Assembly (NCBI RefSeq): GCF_003315205.1
Contig: NZ_QNRR01000002.1
Location: 714,881-778,880, forward strand
Source: Roseimicrobium gellanilyticum
GTDB taxonomy: Bacteria > Verrucomicrobiota > Verrucomicrobiia > Verrucomicrobiales > Verrucomicrobiaceae
Length of the DNA: 64,000 nucleotides
Reading direction: 5' to 3'
Under the pieces are notes generated by a model. It was not told the origin of the DNA, searched no databases, and worked only from the letters and a program-made list of their open reading frames with translations. The translations under genes were made by a program, and so were the position numbers. Shown one piece after another: positions 18,199 through 27,224 of this stretch (positions are counted from its first letter, which is position 1; the number at the start of each line of letters is the position of its first letter).

Positions 18199-19035
18199 TT
18201 ACAATTCCAGCTCCATGCCTTCCTTCGCAAGGAGGCACTCTTTGAATCGCCCCTGACAGAGCTTCTCCATGCGGGTCAGGAACTCATCGTCATGATCAGG
18301 ATCGTGATGCGTCATCGCCAGCCGCTTTGCCCCGGCCATTTCGGCCACCTGCAGCGCCTGATCGTAGGAGCTGTGACCCCACCCGCGCCGTCTTGTCAGC
18401 TCTTCCGCAGTGTATTGTGCGTCGTGCACCAGCAGATCGGCGCCCTGCGCCAGCGCGACCACATTGGGGTCGATTTTGTCCCCATGTTCCAGATCGGTGC
18501 AGATCACCAGGACCTTGCCGTCCCGTTCGATGCGAAACCCGTAGGAGCCCCCGGGGTGATTCAGCTTTTGAGCCGTTAGTTTGGTGGTTGAATTGTTTGC
18601 GGTCTTGAAGTGCTCCGTAGCCTTCTCCAGTTTCACGAACTCAAAGTCCGCTCCCATGTGGTCCAGTTGCACGGGAAAATAGATGGACTGCATTTGTGTC
18701 TCAAACACTTGGCGCAGGTTGCTGACATTCTGGTCCTCACCGAGAGTCAGCATGGTGAGCTTCTGTTTCGGATTGTAAGCCGGGCCGAAAAATGGAAATC
18801 CCTGGATGTGATCCCAGTGGAAATGCGTGAAGGCGAGGACGATTTGCTCTTGCGTGTGACCGATCGCCTTCAGGTCGCGACCCAAATTCCTGATGCCTGT
18901 GCCCGCGTCTACAATCGCGATCCTGTTGATGTCGCGGAAGGTGATTTGGAAGCAGGTGGTATTGCCGCCAAATCTTTGAAAGCCCGCATCACATACCGGG
19001 ACCGAACCCCGCGTTCCGTAAAATTTCAGCTTCAT
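18199..19035 (-). CDS. MBL-fold metallo-hydrolase
   Basis: A 278-aa metallo-beta-lactamase-fold hydrolase. The ligand set is clear: THFHWDHIQGFPFF (HxHxDH), LNHPGGSYGF, TDLEHGDKIDP, HDAQYT and the closing MTHHDPDH. The N-terminus MKLKFYGTRGSVPVC is typical of RNase Z/PhnP-like cyclic phosphodiesterase relatives. It is cytoplasmic with no signal peptide. The substrate could be a cyclic nucleotide or phosphodiester; this cannot be settled from sequence. The gene is monocistronic and converges on the M48 peptidase gene. Confidence 0.85.
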   Translation of the reverse strand: MKLKFYGTRGSVPVCDAGFQRFGGNTTCFQITFRDINRIAIVDAGTGIRNLGRDLKAIGHTQEQIVLAFTHFHWDHIQGFPFFGPAYNPKQKLTMLTLGEDQNVSNLRQVFETQMQSIYFPVQLDHMGADFEFVKLEKATEHFKTANNSTTKLTAQKLNHPGGSYGFRIERDGKVLVICTDLEHGDKIDPNVVALAQGADLLVHDAQYTAEELTRRRGWGHSSYDQALQVAEMAGAKRLAMTHHDPDHDDEFLTRMEKLCQGRFKECLLAKEGMELEL

Positions 19036-19151
19036 AGTATTGGGCGCAGTGAAGCCATGAGAGTTGAGTTGACGCGAAATGGCAAGCGAATCGCAGCAAA
19101 TTGACCTGCCACACTATCACCTTGAAAGCGTCCATATCTTGGAGGTGCTCC

Positions 19152-20225
19152 TCAGGAATCCGTGCCACCCTTCATTGCCCAGCGCAATTTCGCCGGGGCC
19201 GCTCTCGAGTTATCTCGTATTTCTGCGGGCGAGGGACGCACGACTTCTTCGCTGATGGCGGTGTAAGTTCCCGTCCGTAGGCCTTCTTGGAAGGCGCGTT
19301 TCACCCGCCGGTCTTCACCGCTGTGGAAGGTGAGCACGACCACGCGTCCGCCGGGACGAAGTGCATCCGGCAGGCTGCGCAACCATGTGTCCAGCACGGA
19401 GAATTCTTCATTCACCGCGATCCGCAGTGCCTGGAAGACACGCCGCGTGGTGTCCTGCTTCTCTTCGTCATCCATGCTCTGAGGCAAGGCGCTGCGAATG
19501 GCGCGGGCGAAGGCCGTGGTCGTCGCGAAGGTGCGCTGCGCGAGGGCCCGGGACAGCAAGGTGGCGCGTGGTTCGTCGGCGTTGTCGGTGAGAATGGTGG
19601 CCAGCGACTCCGCATCGAGCTTTTGCAGCAGGGCACTCGCAGGCTGTCCCTTTTGCGGATTCATCCGCATATCCAGCGGACCTTCCTCTTTGAAGCTGAA
19701 CCCGCGTGCCGGGTTGTCGATCTGCATGGAAGAAACTCCGAGGTCCGCCAGGATGACATCTGCACCATCCGTCCATCCGACTTCCGTCAGTACCTTGCGG
19801 AGGCCGGCAAAGTTGGTTCGCTTCACCACCAGTGAATCTGCGGGGAGTCCAAGTGCCCGCATCCGCGACTCTGTCCTGACGATCTCGATGGGATCCTGAT
19901 CCAGAGCCAGCAGGCATCCGTCTGGCTGTACCGCCTTCAGCAGATGGGTCGCATGTCCGCCATGGCCCAGCGTGCAGTCCACGGCTCGCTCCCCGGGTTG
20001 TGGAGCGAGCACCTCCAGGATCTCGGATACCATGATGGGCACATGCTGTCCCGCAGGGGTCTTGCCGCCGACACGCACCTTGGCGACCGTATCCGGATAC
20101 TTGGACGGGTCGTGCTCCTTGTACTTGTCCTCGAAGCGGCGCGGGTTCTTCCCCTTGTACCGGACGCGGCGCTTGTGCGGCGTCGGGGTGGGAACGGGGG
20201 ACTGTGGCTCAGATTCTTCGTTCAC
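19152..20225 (-). CDS. rsmH: 16S rRNA (cytosine(1402)-N4)-methyltransferase RsmH
   Basis: A 357-aa SAM-dependent methyltransferase. The family marks are HVPIMVSEILE, the SAM site VDCTLGHGGHATHLL, DLGVSSMQIDNPARGFSF, GPLDMRMNP and VVLTFHSGEDRRVK. It methylates C1402 in the ribosomal decoding centre. An extra basic, Pro-rich N-terminal tail of about 55 residues precedes the domain. The start is GTG at 20225, and it overlaps the stop of the upstream pyrophosphohydrolase gene as GTGA, which argues for translational coupling. Unlike in many bacteria, no division or cell-wall cluster follows it in the window. Confidence 0.94.
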   Translation of the reverse strand: MNEESEPQSPVPTPTPHKRRVRYKGKNPRRFEDKYKEHDPSKYPDTVAKVRVGGKTPAGQHVPIMVSEILEVLAPQPGERAVDCTLGHGGHATHLLKAVQPDGCLLALDQDPIEIVRTESRMRALGLPADSLVVKRTNFAGLRKVLTEVGWTDGADVILADLGVSSMQIDNPARGFSFKEEGPLDMRMNPQKGQPASALLQKLDAESLATILTDNADEPRATLLSRALAQRTFATTTAFARAIRSALPQSMDDEEKQDTTRRVFQALRIAVNEEFSVLDTWLRSLPDALRPGGRVVVLTFHSGEDRRVKRAFQEGLRTGTYTAISEEVVRPSPAEIRDNSRAAPAKLRWAMKGGTDS

Positions 20226-20566
20226 AGTTCAGTATATTTCGCGTTGGAGCCATGGGCCTTTTCGACCGGGTAGCGCTGCTCGTTTCTTGCGAGCTTGGCC
20301 AGGATCGCGTCCTCCACCGAGATGCCCAGATTGTGCGCGAATTCAAAAAGCAGCATCGCCACGTCCGCGACTTCGTCACGCAGGTAGTCGTGCTTTTCCT
20401 GGGCGACCGCCTCGACTTGCTCTGGTGTCTTCCACACGAAAGGCTGCATCAGTTCCCCCGACTCCGCCGCGATGGCCATCGCCAGATCCTTCGGGTTGTG
20501 ATACTGCATCCAGTCCCGCGCATCGCGAAAGGCGCAGATGCGGGCCGTGAGTTCCTCAATCGTCAT
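20222..20566 (-). CDS. MazG-like nucleotide pyrophosphohydrolase
   Basis: A 114-aa single-domain all-alpha NTP pyrophosphatase. Recognisable elements are FRDARDWMQYHNPKDLAMAI, the acidic helix AAESGELMQPF and the DEVADVAMLLFEFA motif that binds Mg2+ (ExxE and ExxD). Small relatives hydrolyse dCTP or modified nucleotides as housecleaning enzymes. It is cytoplasmic. It precedes rsmH and shares four bases with it (GTGA), so the two form one transcription and translation unit. Confidence 0.85.
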   Translation of the reverse strand: MTIEELTARICAFRDARDWMQYHNPKDLAMAIAAESGELMQPFVWKTPEQVEAVAQEKHDYLRDEVADVAMLLFEFAHNLGISVEDAILAKLARNEQRYPVEKAHGSNAKYTEL

Positions 20567-20695
20567 GACCCGAACATGCTGGTCGTGCGGGTGGCGGCAA
20601 GGCGAAACAAAGCACGATTTTCCGGGCCAGACGCCCGGGACGAGCGGACTGCGAAAAAAGAAAAATCAATGCAGTGAAGGGATTCTTACTGTTTC

Positions 20696-21136
20696 ATGGA
20701 AGCCATGAGGTACGTCTCGCTGTTTCTCCTCTCCATTCTCACCTCGTGTACCATCACGGGAGATTCGAAGCTGAACGTGCAGATCATCGACAAAAAAACG
20801 CGAAAGCCTGTGACGGGAGCTCCTGTCACCGCCAAATACTTGACCAAGTTTCCTGCGCCGATGGCATTCCCTCGCGTCATTAAGAGGACTTCGGACGCAA
20901 ATGGCAGCGTCACGTTTGACAAGCTGGCGGACGGGTCCTGGGATGTATACGTCCTGATGGAGGGAGGGGAGTTGCAGGACACCTCTTTTCACATCCGCGA
21001 AGGACAGTTGGAAAGAGGGAACATACTTAAGAGGACAAAGGACGGTGGCTCGGAGGGAAGTGTATACGGCAATCCCGACGCCACCACCACCACCCCTGTG
21101 TCTCCGGTGGTATTTTATGGGAAGCTGGTACGGTAA
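20696..21136 (+). CDS. Small lipoprotein with carboxypeptidase-regulatory-like fold
   Basis: A 146-aa predicted lipoprotein. The signal sequence ends in a lipobox, ILTSC (LSILTSC), after which the Cys would be lipidated. The body NVQIIDKKTRKPVTGAPVTAKY... SDANGSVTFDKLADGSWDVYV has the look of a small beta-sandwich (carboxypeptidase regulatory-like / CnaB-type) domain. A second possible ATG lies three codons in, at 20705. The function is unknown and there is no operon partner. Confidence 0.65.
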   Translation: MEAMRYVSLFLLSILTSCTITGDSKLNVQIIDKKTRKPVTGAPVTAKYLTKFPAPMAFPRVIKRTSDANGSVTFDKLADGSWDVYVLMEGGELQDTSFHIREGQLERGNILKRTKDGGSEGSVYGNPDATTTTPVSPVVFYGKLVR

Positions 21137-21289
21137 ATCACTGTCAAGCGTCTTCTGAGGAGGGCTCGGGCGGTGGCACAGGACACAAGCGCACTCTGCG
21201 CAGACCTTTAACCGTCGTTTTCACTCTGCCGGGAATACTTCTCTTCTTGCCTCCACGCCCCCCTTGCCTACACTGCTCCCCCCATTCCT

Positions 21290-22369
21290 ATGCGCGACCA
21301 CGTCAAACTGTTCATCCCCGGCCCCGTCGAAGTCTCGCCCGATACCTACGCGGCGATGTCTGCTCCCATGGTGGGGCATCGTGGCAAGGGGTTCCAGGAC
21401 CTCTACGCTGAAATCCAGCCCAAGCTGCAGACCCTTTTTGGCACGAAGCAGCTCGTGTACATCAGCACCTCCTCCGCATGGGGCGTGATGGAAGGCTCCA
21501 TCCGGAATCTCGTGAAAAAGAAGGTGCTCAACTGCTGCTGCGGTGCCTTCTCGGACAAGTGGTACGACGTCTCCCTCCGCTGCGGCAAGCAGGCGGAAGA
21601 GCTCAAGGTGGAGTGGGGACAGCCCATCACCGCCGAGCTCATCGACGCCAAGCTCGCCACGGGTGAATTCGACGCGTTGACCCTTGTGCACAGCGAAACT
21701 TCCACCGGCGTGCTGAACCCGGTCGAAGAAATCGCCAAGCTCAAGGCGAAGTACCCGGACGTGATGTTCATCGTGGACACCGTGTCCAGCTTCACCACCG
21801 TGCCGATGAACTTCGACGCGCTGGGTATCGATGTCCTCCTGACCGGCAGCCAGAAGGCCTTCGCCATGCCCCCCGGCATGGGCCTCTTCACCGCCAGCGA
21901 GGCCGCCTACGAGCGCTCCGCCTCCATCAAGGACCGCGGCTACTACTTCGATTTCCACGAGTTCAAGGCAAACGGGGAGAAGAACATGACCCCCAGCACG
22001 CCGTGCATCTCCCTGATCTACGGCCTGCGCCACCAGCTCAATAAGTTCTTCGCCGAAGGCCTGGAAAACCGCTACGCCCGCCACGCGCGTCTCAATGCCC
22101 TGGTGCATGATTGGGTGAAGCGAAATGGCTTCGAATTCTTCGCCGCCGAAGGGTACCGCTCCAAGGGCCTCACCTGCGTGAAGAACAACAAGGAGATCGA
22201 CGTCGCCAAGTTCTCCGACCTCCTCAAGAAGCGCCACAAGCTCCTGATCGACGGCGGCTACGGCAAGATCAAAGGCAAGACCTTCCGTCTCTCCAACATG
22301 GGCGACGAAACGGACGAGACCATGGGCGAACTCATCGCGGCTCTCGACGACTGCCTTGCGGCGCTCTAA
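21290..22369 (+). CDS. Class V aminotransferase (alanine-glyoxylate / serine-pyruvate type)
   Basis: A 359-aa PLP enzyme of fold type I, class V. The N-terminus LFIPGPVEVSPDTYAAM and MVGHRGKGF are hallmarks of the alanine-glyoxylate/serine-glyoxylate aminotransferase group. Lys189 in TGSQKAFAMPPGM is the PLP Schiff-base lysine, and VDTVSSF carries the cofactor Asp. Likely substrates are small amino and oxo acids; phosphoserine aminotransferase of this divergent type is an alternative. It appears monocistronic, with a strong terminator right after it. Confidence 0.88.
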   Translation: MRDHVKLFIPGPVEVSPDTYAAMSAPMVGHRGKGFQDLYAEIQPKLQTLFGTKQLVYISTSSAWGVMEGSIRNLVKKKVLNCCCGAFSDKWYDVSLRCGKQAEELKVEWGQPITAELIDAKLATGEFDALTLVHSETSTGVLNPVEEIAKLKAKYPDVMFIVDTVSSFTTVPMNFDALGIDVLLTGSQKAFAMPPGMGLFTASEAAYERSASIKDRGYYFDFHEFKANGEKNMTPSTPCISLIYGLRHQLNKFFAEGLENRYARHARLNALVHDWVKRNGFEFFAAEGYRSKGLTCVKNNKEIDVAKFSDLLKKRHKLLIDGGYGKIKGKTFRLSNMGDETDETMGELIAALDDCLAAL

Positions 22370-22397
22370 CGACAGCGTCGGCAGAAATCAAAATTTG

Positions 22398-22437
22398 GGG
22401 GTGGAAGGCGTTTCGCGTCTTCCACCCCTTTTTTTCT
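22398..22437 (+). terminator. Rho-independent terminator of the class V aminotransferase
   Basis: GGGGTGGAAG (22398-22407) pairs perfectly with CTTCCACCCC (22419-22428) around an 11-base loop and is followed by an unbroken run of T. It lies 29 bases after the stop codon. This is the best intrinsic terminator in the window. Confidence 0.93.
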
Positions 22438-22527
22438 TTTTGATGGAAGCGTGTTCACCTTCAACATCTTTTAGGGCAGTGGGATTTTATCTATAAGAAA
22501 TTTCCTGTCTTTCACGTTGCAGAATAC

Positions 22528-24771
22528 ATGCCCCAGAAGCCCACTCCTCGGATTCCCGGCAGACCGCAACGCCCAGGTGTTCCCACGGCCCGTCCTCCGG
22601 CGCCGCCGCGGCGTTCGTACGGCCCTGTCCAACCTTCCGGCGGCGGTGGTGGAGTATGGATGGCGCTGGTCATCATCATCCTCTGCGGAGCCGTGGGTTA
22701 CGGCGGCTGGGTGATGTACAAGGAGAAAACCAAGCCGGTGGTCGCCACCACCCCAGTGGTGGAGGAGCCGGCTCCCAAGCCCGCTGTGCCAGAGCCAAAG
22801 AAAGAGCCAGAACCGCCGAAACCCATCGCAGAAGCACCCAAGCCCGAGCCGAAGCCGGAGCCCAAGCCGGAACCTGCTCCTATGCCAAAGATGGCAGAGA
22901 CGCCGCCGCCATCGCCTGCTCCCACCGTGGACGAAGCGAAGTTGGCCGCGATTTTTGCCGGCACGCTCAATCTCGACGAACGCGAAGGCGCAAAGCCAGA
23001 GTCCATTGCCCAGGCGAAGGCCGCGTTCGAGGCGGCGATGGTGCATGGCAAATGGGCGGAATGGTCCGGACTGCTGAGGCGCTCGATGCTGGCGGCGTTG
23101 AAGAAGATAGGTCCTTCGTCGGTTACTCCGCAGGGGCTTGCCACTTTGTCGAAGAGTCCGGCTTTTGTGCTGGCACTGGAGCAGTCCGCTTTTCTGGCTT
23201 CGCTGCCAGCGGGGACCACGCTCGCGCCAAAGAAAGCGCCAGCCGCGCAGGCTGAGTCCACCGAATCACCCGGGCAGGAAGATGAACTGCGGCCGTTTCA
23301 TGAGTGGGTGCTTTCCACCCCGGCGGCCTTGGAGGCGTGGCTGCTGACGGTGCGTCCCGCAGACGACGCGGGCAAGGCACTCGCACAGTGGTCCTCGCTG
23401 GCTCAAACCGACCCCGCGGCAAAAGAGAAGTACATGAACCTTGCGCTCGCTTGTTCACTGGTTTTTGAGGAACCCAAGAAGGTGGAGTGGAACGGCTCAC
23501 AAACGATCACCCTGAGTGCGGACAAGCGCTACGCCTACTATTCCAAGAATGCCGAGAAGGGCGCACTCGCTGTGAATCCCGCCAAGCTGACGGCCCGTGA
23601 TCTGGTATGGACCGTGGCGGCGCCGGTGCCCGAGAGTGAGTTGGAGTGGGCACTGAAGAAGATGAACTTGCGCCAGAAGACCTGGGGCAACGCCTACGGT
23701 AACATCGTGTACGACATGGAACGTGCCGTGAAGGACACCAACAAATACGATGAGTACACCTTCGCCGAAATTGAGAAGAAGGGGGGCATCTGTGGTGACC
23801 AGGCGTACTACACCGCCTATACGGCCCGCGCCGCTGGCATCCCGGCCGCGATCGTTTCTGGTGATGGCTCACGTGGGCCGCACGCCTGGGCCACCTGGTT
23901 GAGCGAAGACAATCAGTGGAGTTTTGCAGGACGGTTTGGTGGCTATCCGCTCGGGGATGTGAGCAATCCCCAAACGGGAAGGAGAGAATCAGAGCAGGAG
24001 TTCATCCGGCGCTCGGATCGCAATGCTTCAGATGAAGGCCTGCTCAGGGGCTTGAGGGCTGTCTGGCTTGCCCAGGCGATGGAGGCGGAGGGATCTATCG
24101 ACATGGCTGCGGCCATTTATGAAGGAGCCACCGTGCTTGGTAATAACGTGCCGGCCATGTGGAAGGCGAAACTTGCCTTCTGGTCCGCTCATCGCGGTGA
24201 AGCACCCCTCGACCAGTGGCGTGCCTTTCTCGACCTGCTGAAGCGGCAGATGAAGGACGACGTCGATCTCCTGGCCGAAGCGCGCGCTGCCGAGGAGAAG
24301 TTTGTCTTCCCGCGTCAGGACTCGAAGCTTGCGATGAAGGAACTCAAGAAGGATGTGCGCAAGCTCGACCGCTCGAACTCTGAGGTCGATCAGGCAGATC
24401 AGATCGCCAAGGTGCTCAAGCAACAGGCAGCTGTGCTGGAGAAGTCGGGGCTTGAATCCGTTCGCAGCCTGTATGACAAAAGCTACCGCGAGCACGGACG
24501 CAATCCCGCTGTGTTCAAGCTGCTCGCGGCGGACTGCTGGGGCTTTGTGAAGGGCGATCCGGAGGTCGCCAAGAAGGCATGCCGCGACATGGAATCCTCC
24601 TTCCGTCGCTACATTGACTCCGGCGGCGATTACTTCGATATCACGAGCCAGATGTCCGTGCTTTCACTCATCTCGAACTGCTATCGGGAAATTGGTGAGG
24701 AAAAGAAGGCCGAGTCGCTGGCCAAGGATGTGGAGAAGGCGAACGCCAAGGCAAGTAGGAACGCACTGTAG
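22528..24771 (+). CDS. Membrane-anchored transglutaminase-like protein with Pro-rich linker
   Basis: A 747-aa protein. A short Pro/Arg-rich cytoplasmic tail is followed by one membrane span (MALVIIILCGAVGYGGWVMY, about residues 44-63). Next comes a TonB-like proline/lysine/glutamate-rich linker (repeated PKPEPKPEP) to about residue 130. The transglutaminase-like core has Cys422 in GGICGDQAYYTAY and His452 in GPHAWATW, with RFGGYPLGD further on. The C-terminal 200 residues are alpha-helical and rich in Lys/Glu, TPR-like in feel. The linker could span the periplasm. It is flanked by terminators on both sides, so it is probably monocistronic. The substrate is unknown. Confidence 0.82.
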   Translation: MPQKPTPRIPGRPQRPGVPTARPPAPPRRSYGPVQPSGGGGGVWMALVIIILCGAVGYGGWVMYKEKTKPVVATTPVVEEPAPKPAVPEPKKEPEPPKPIAEAPKPEPKPEPKPEPAPMPKMAETPPPSPAPTVDEAKLAAIFAGTLNLDEREGAKPESIAQAKAAFEAAMVHGKWAEWSGLLRRSMLAALKKIGPSSVTPQGLATLSKSPAFVLALEQSAFLASLPAGTTLAPKKAPAAQAESTESPGQEDELRPFHEWVLSTPAALEAWLLTVRPADDAGKALAQWSSLAQTDPAAKEKYMNLALACSLVFEEPKKVEWNGSQTITLSADKRYAYYSKNAEKGALAVNPAKLTARDLVWTVAAPVPESELEWALKKMNLRQKTWGNAYGNIVYDMERAVKDTNKYDEYTFAEIEKKGGICGDQAYYTAYTARAAGIPAAIVSGDGSRGPHAWATWLSEDNQWSFAGRFGGYPLGDVSNPQTGRRESEQEFIRRSDRNASDEGLLRGLRAVWLAQAMEAEGSIDMAAAIYEGATVLGNNVPAMWKAKLAFWSAHRGEAPLDQWRAFLDLLKRQMKDDVDLLAEARAAEEKFVFPRQDSKLAMKELKKDVRKLDRSNSEVDQADQIAKVLKQQAAVLEKSGLESVRSLYDKSYREHGRNPAVFKLLAADCWGFVKGDPEVAKKACRDMESSFRRYIDSGGDYFDITSQMSVLSLISNCYREIGEEKKAESLAKDVEKANAKASRNAL

Positions 24772-24780
24772 AAATGCCAT

Positions 24781-24806
24781 GCGGTGCCCGCCTGAGCACC
24801 GCTTTT
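24781..24806 (+). terminator. Rho-independent terminator after the transglutaminase-like gene
   Basis: GCGGTGC (24781-24787) pairs with GCACCGC (24796-24802) around an 8-base loop and is followed by TTTT. It begins 10 bases past the stop codon. Confidence 0.85.
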
Positions 24807-24949
24807 GGCTTGCTGCCTCAGAGACGTGCACGGCCCCGCCGAAGCACGTCCTTGTGACTTTTGACCTCTTGATCATTGACTCCATGCCACCCGACATGCG
24901 AATTGCACCGTAAGCTATAAAACAGGGTATCAAGCCCTTAGCGCATCGC

Positions 24950-26164
24950 ATGTCAGACACCCCCGCATTCTCTCCCTTCTCCCCGGTCGAAGCCATCCTG
25001 GCAGATATCCGGATTGGCAAAATGGTCATCGTCACGGATGACGCAGACCGTGAAAATGAAGGGGACTTGGTCTGTGCTGCCCATGGTGCCACGGCAGAGG
25101 CAGTGAATTTCATGGCGAAGTTTGGCCGGGGGCTCATCTGCGCTCCCGTGTCGGAAGAGTACGCTCAGCGCCTTGGCCTTACTTCCATGGTGCAGAAGAA
25201 CCGGGATGCCTTTTCCACGAATTTTACGGTGAGCGTGGACGCGGCGGTGGGCGTCACTACAGGCATCAGCGCACCAGACCGGGCGAAGACCATCTCTGTC
25301 CTCGCCAATCCCGCCAGCAAGGAAGGCGACCTCGTGCAACCGGGACATGTGTTCCCGCTCATTGCCAAGAATGGTGGCGTCTTGCGTCGTGCCGGCCATA
25401 CCGAGGCCGCCGTCGATCTTGCTCACATGGCGGGTCTGGAGCCTGCGGGCGTGATCTGCGAGATCATGAACGACGACGGCACCATGGCCCGGTTGCCGGA
25501 GTTGGTGAAATTTGCCAAGGAGCATGACCTCAAGATCTGCACCATTGAGAGCCTGATTCGCTACCGTCAGGAGCGTGAGAAACTCATTGAGCGTGAGCAG
25601 GTCATCAAGATGCCCACGGACTACGGCACCTTCGACCTGCACCTGTACCGCAGCAAGCTGGATGGCGAGAACCATCTCGCCCTCGTGAAGGGGCAAATCG
25701 ATGACGGTGAGCCCGTGCTGGTACGTGTTCACAGTGAGTGCCTTACGGGCGACGTGTTTGGCTCCCGCCGTTGCGATTGCGGTGGGCAGCTTCACGCCGC
25801 CTTGGAGCGCATTGAGAAGGAGGGCAGGGGAGTCCTGCTCTACATGCGCCAGGAAGGCCGCGGCATCGGCCTCGCCGCCAAGATTCACGCCTACAAGCTT
25901 CAGGAAGAAGGGCTGGACACCGTGGAAGCCAACCTGAAGCTCGGCTTCGCCATGGACCTGCGCGACTATGGTCTGGGTGCCCAGATTCTCTTCGACCTCG
26001 GCGTGCGCAACATCCGGCTCATGACGAACAATCCCCGCAAGGTGGTGGGTCTGGAGGGCCACAAGCTCCACATCGTGGAGCAGTGCCCCATCCGCCTCGA
26101 GCCGAACGAGCACAACGCGAAGTACCTCGAGACTAAGCGGACGAAGATGGGTCACGACCTGTGA
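24950..26164 (+). CDS. ribBA: Bifunctional DHBP synthase / GTP cyclohydrolase II
   Basis: A 404-aa fusion enzyme feeding both branches of riboflavin synthesis. Residues 1 to about 205 are 3,4-dihydroxy-2-butanone 4-phosphate synthase ([37 protein letters not shown]). The rest is GTP cyclohydrolase II, with zinc cysteines in [19 protein letters not shown] and the catalytic [10 protein letters not shown] and [14 protein letters not shown] segments. It is the first gene of a ribBA-ribH-nusB-ftsY run. The leader (24807-24949) shows no FMN riboswitch. Confidence 0.96.
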   Translation: MSDTPAFSPFSPVEAILADIRIGKMVIVTDDADRENEGDLVCAAHGATAEAVNFMAKFGRGLICAPVSEEYAQRLGLTSMVQKNRDAFSTNFTVSVDAAVGVTTGISAPDRAKTISVLANPASKEGDLVQPGHVFPLIAKNGGVLRRAGHTEAAVDLAHMAGLEPAGVICEIMNDDGTMARLPELVKFAKEHDLKICTIESLIRYRQEREKLIEREQVIKMPTDYGTFDLHLYRSKLDGENHLALVKGQIDDGEPVLVRVHSECLTGDVFGSRRCDCGGQLHAALERIEKEGRGVLLYMRQEGRGIGLAAKIHAYKLQEEGLDTVEANLKLGFAMDLRDYGLGAQILFDLGVRNIRLMTNNPRKVVGLEGHKLHIVEQCPIRLEPNEHNAKYLETKRTKMGHDL

Positions 26165-26256
26165 GGTTGTCGGCGTCTGGGCACATCTGGGATTCCGTAG
26201 GGACAACCGCTTCCACGGTTGATCTGCAACCCAATCGCCAGTAAGTCTCCCGCCCC

Positions 26257-26757
26257 ATGTCCGAAGCCGCACCCCCACGCCCGCGCAGTTCCTCCTCGCG
26301 CGCGAACATTGCCATCGTAGCCAGCCTGTACAACGAGCCCTACGTGAACGCGATGCTGGACGCGGTGCGGTCCGAGATTCAAGAACTGATGCCCGAGGCC
26401 CAGGTGGTGACCTACCGCGTGCCCGGCGCCTTCGAGATTCCCGTCTGCGCGGAGTTCGTGCTGCGCAACACGGGGGCCGATGCGCTGGTAGCCCTCGGCG
26501 TCATCATCCGCGGTGAGACAGAGCACGGCGACCTCGTTGGAGCATCTGTGACGGATGCGCTCATGCGCATGGCGGTGGCCCATGTCACGCCTGTGGTGCA
26601 TGAGGTGCTGCTCGTGGACAGTGAGGAACAGGCAGAGGAGCGCACGATGGGTGAGCGCATCAATCGTGGCACTGAAGCGGCTCGCGTTGCCGTGAACATG
26701 GTGCAGCTCTTTGAGAAGCTGCGCGTCACCTTTCCCTTTCCCCAAACTCCGGCGTAA
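26257..26757 (+). CDS. ribH: 6,7-dimethyl-8-ribityllumazine synthase
   Basis: A 166-aa protein. Family marks are IAIVASLYNE, YRVPGAFEIPVCAEFVLR, GVIIRGETEHGDLVGASVTDALM, and the catalytic His in this segment. It condenses the products of the RibA and RibB branches; riboflavin synthase (ribE) is not in the window. It lies 92 bases after ribBA and 9 bases before nusB, consistent with the common ribH-nusB pairing. Confidence 0.95.
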   Translation: MSEAAPPRPRSSSSRANIAIVASLYNEPYVNAMLDAVRSEIQELMPEAQVVTYRVPGAFEIPVCAEFVLRNTGADALVALGVIIRGETEHGDLVGASVTDALMRMAVAHVTPVVHEVLLVDSEEQAEERTMGERINRGTEAARVAVNMVQLFEKLRVTFPFPQTPA

Positions 26758-26766
26758 CACGATTCG

Positions 26767-27201
26767 ATGGCAAAACCTCCAGGAAAACGCCGGGAAGGCC
26801 GCCAGGCCGCAATGCAGTACCTCTTCGCCCATGACTTGCATGGTGAGGTGAGCGACACGGAGCGCAATGCGTTCTGGGATCTCCACATGGCGAAGAATGA
26901 TGTGCGCGAGTATGCCGAGCGCCTCATCAAAGGCATTTTGGCCTTCCGTGAAGAGATCGATACCCGCATCGCGGGCGTGTTGCAAAACTTCAGCTTTGAG
27001 CGCCTCGGTACGGTTGATCGCAATATCCTCCGCTTGGCTGTCTATGAATTGCTGCACGAGCAGGACGTGCCCCGTCCCGTGGTGATCAATGAGGCCATCG
27101 AAATCGCCAAGGCCTTTGGTGATACCCAGACACGTGTCTTCGTGAACGGCGTGCTGGATCGCATCGCCAAGACGCTGCCTCCTGTCACCACTGCAGGCTA
27201 A
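26767..27201 (+). CDS. nusB: Transcription antitermination factor NusB
   Basis: A 144-aa all-helical protein with the NusB pattern: GKRREGRQAAMQYLFAHD at the N-terminus, VDRNILRLAVYELL, and PVVINEAIEIAKAFGDTQTRVFVNGVLDRI at the C-terminus. With NusE it binds boxA RNA in rRNA operons. It sits between ribH and ftsY with gaps of 9 and 23 bases, so is co-transcribed with both. Confidence 0.95.
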   Translation: MAKPPGKRREGRQAAMQYLFAHDLHGEVSDTERNAFWDLHMAKNDVREYAERLIKGILAFREEIDTRIAGVLQNFSFERLGTVDRNILRLAVYELLHEQDVPRPVVINEAIEIAKAFGDTQTRVFVNGVLDRIAKTLPPVTTAG

Positions 27202-27224
27202 AACGACTATCGCCAACTTTCTTA

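Noticed and set aside
21221-22237. Long open frame on the minus strand opposite the class V aminotransferase
   Set aside because: It lies antisense to a clearly real PLP enzyme, and its translation is low-complexity (Val/Leu/Gly/His/Glu-rich) without motifs; a product of GC-rich codon bias.
24807-24949. FMN riboswitch ahead of ribBA
   Set aside because: The conserved core of the RFN element (AGGGTGAAAATCCC-like blocks) is absent, and the space is taken up by a terminator and a plain leader.
24953-26278. Long open frame opposite ribBA
   Set aside because: Fully antisense to a canonical RibBA protein; the translation has no family-like motif.
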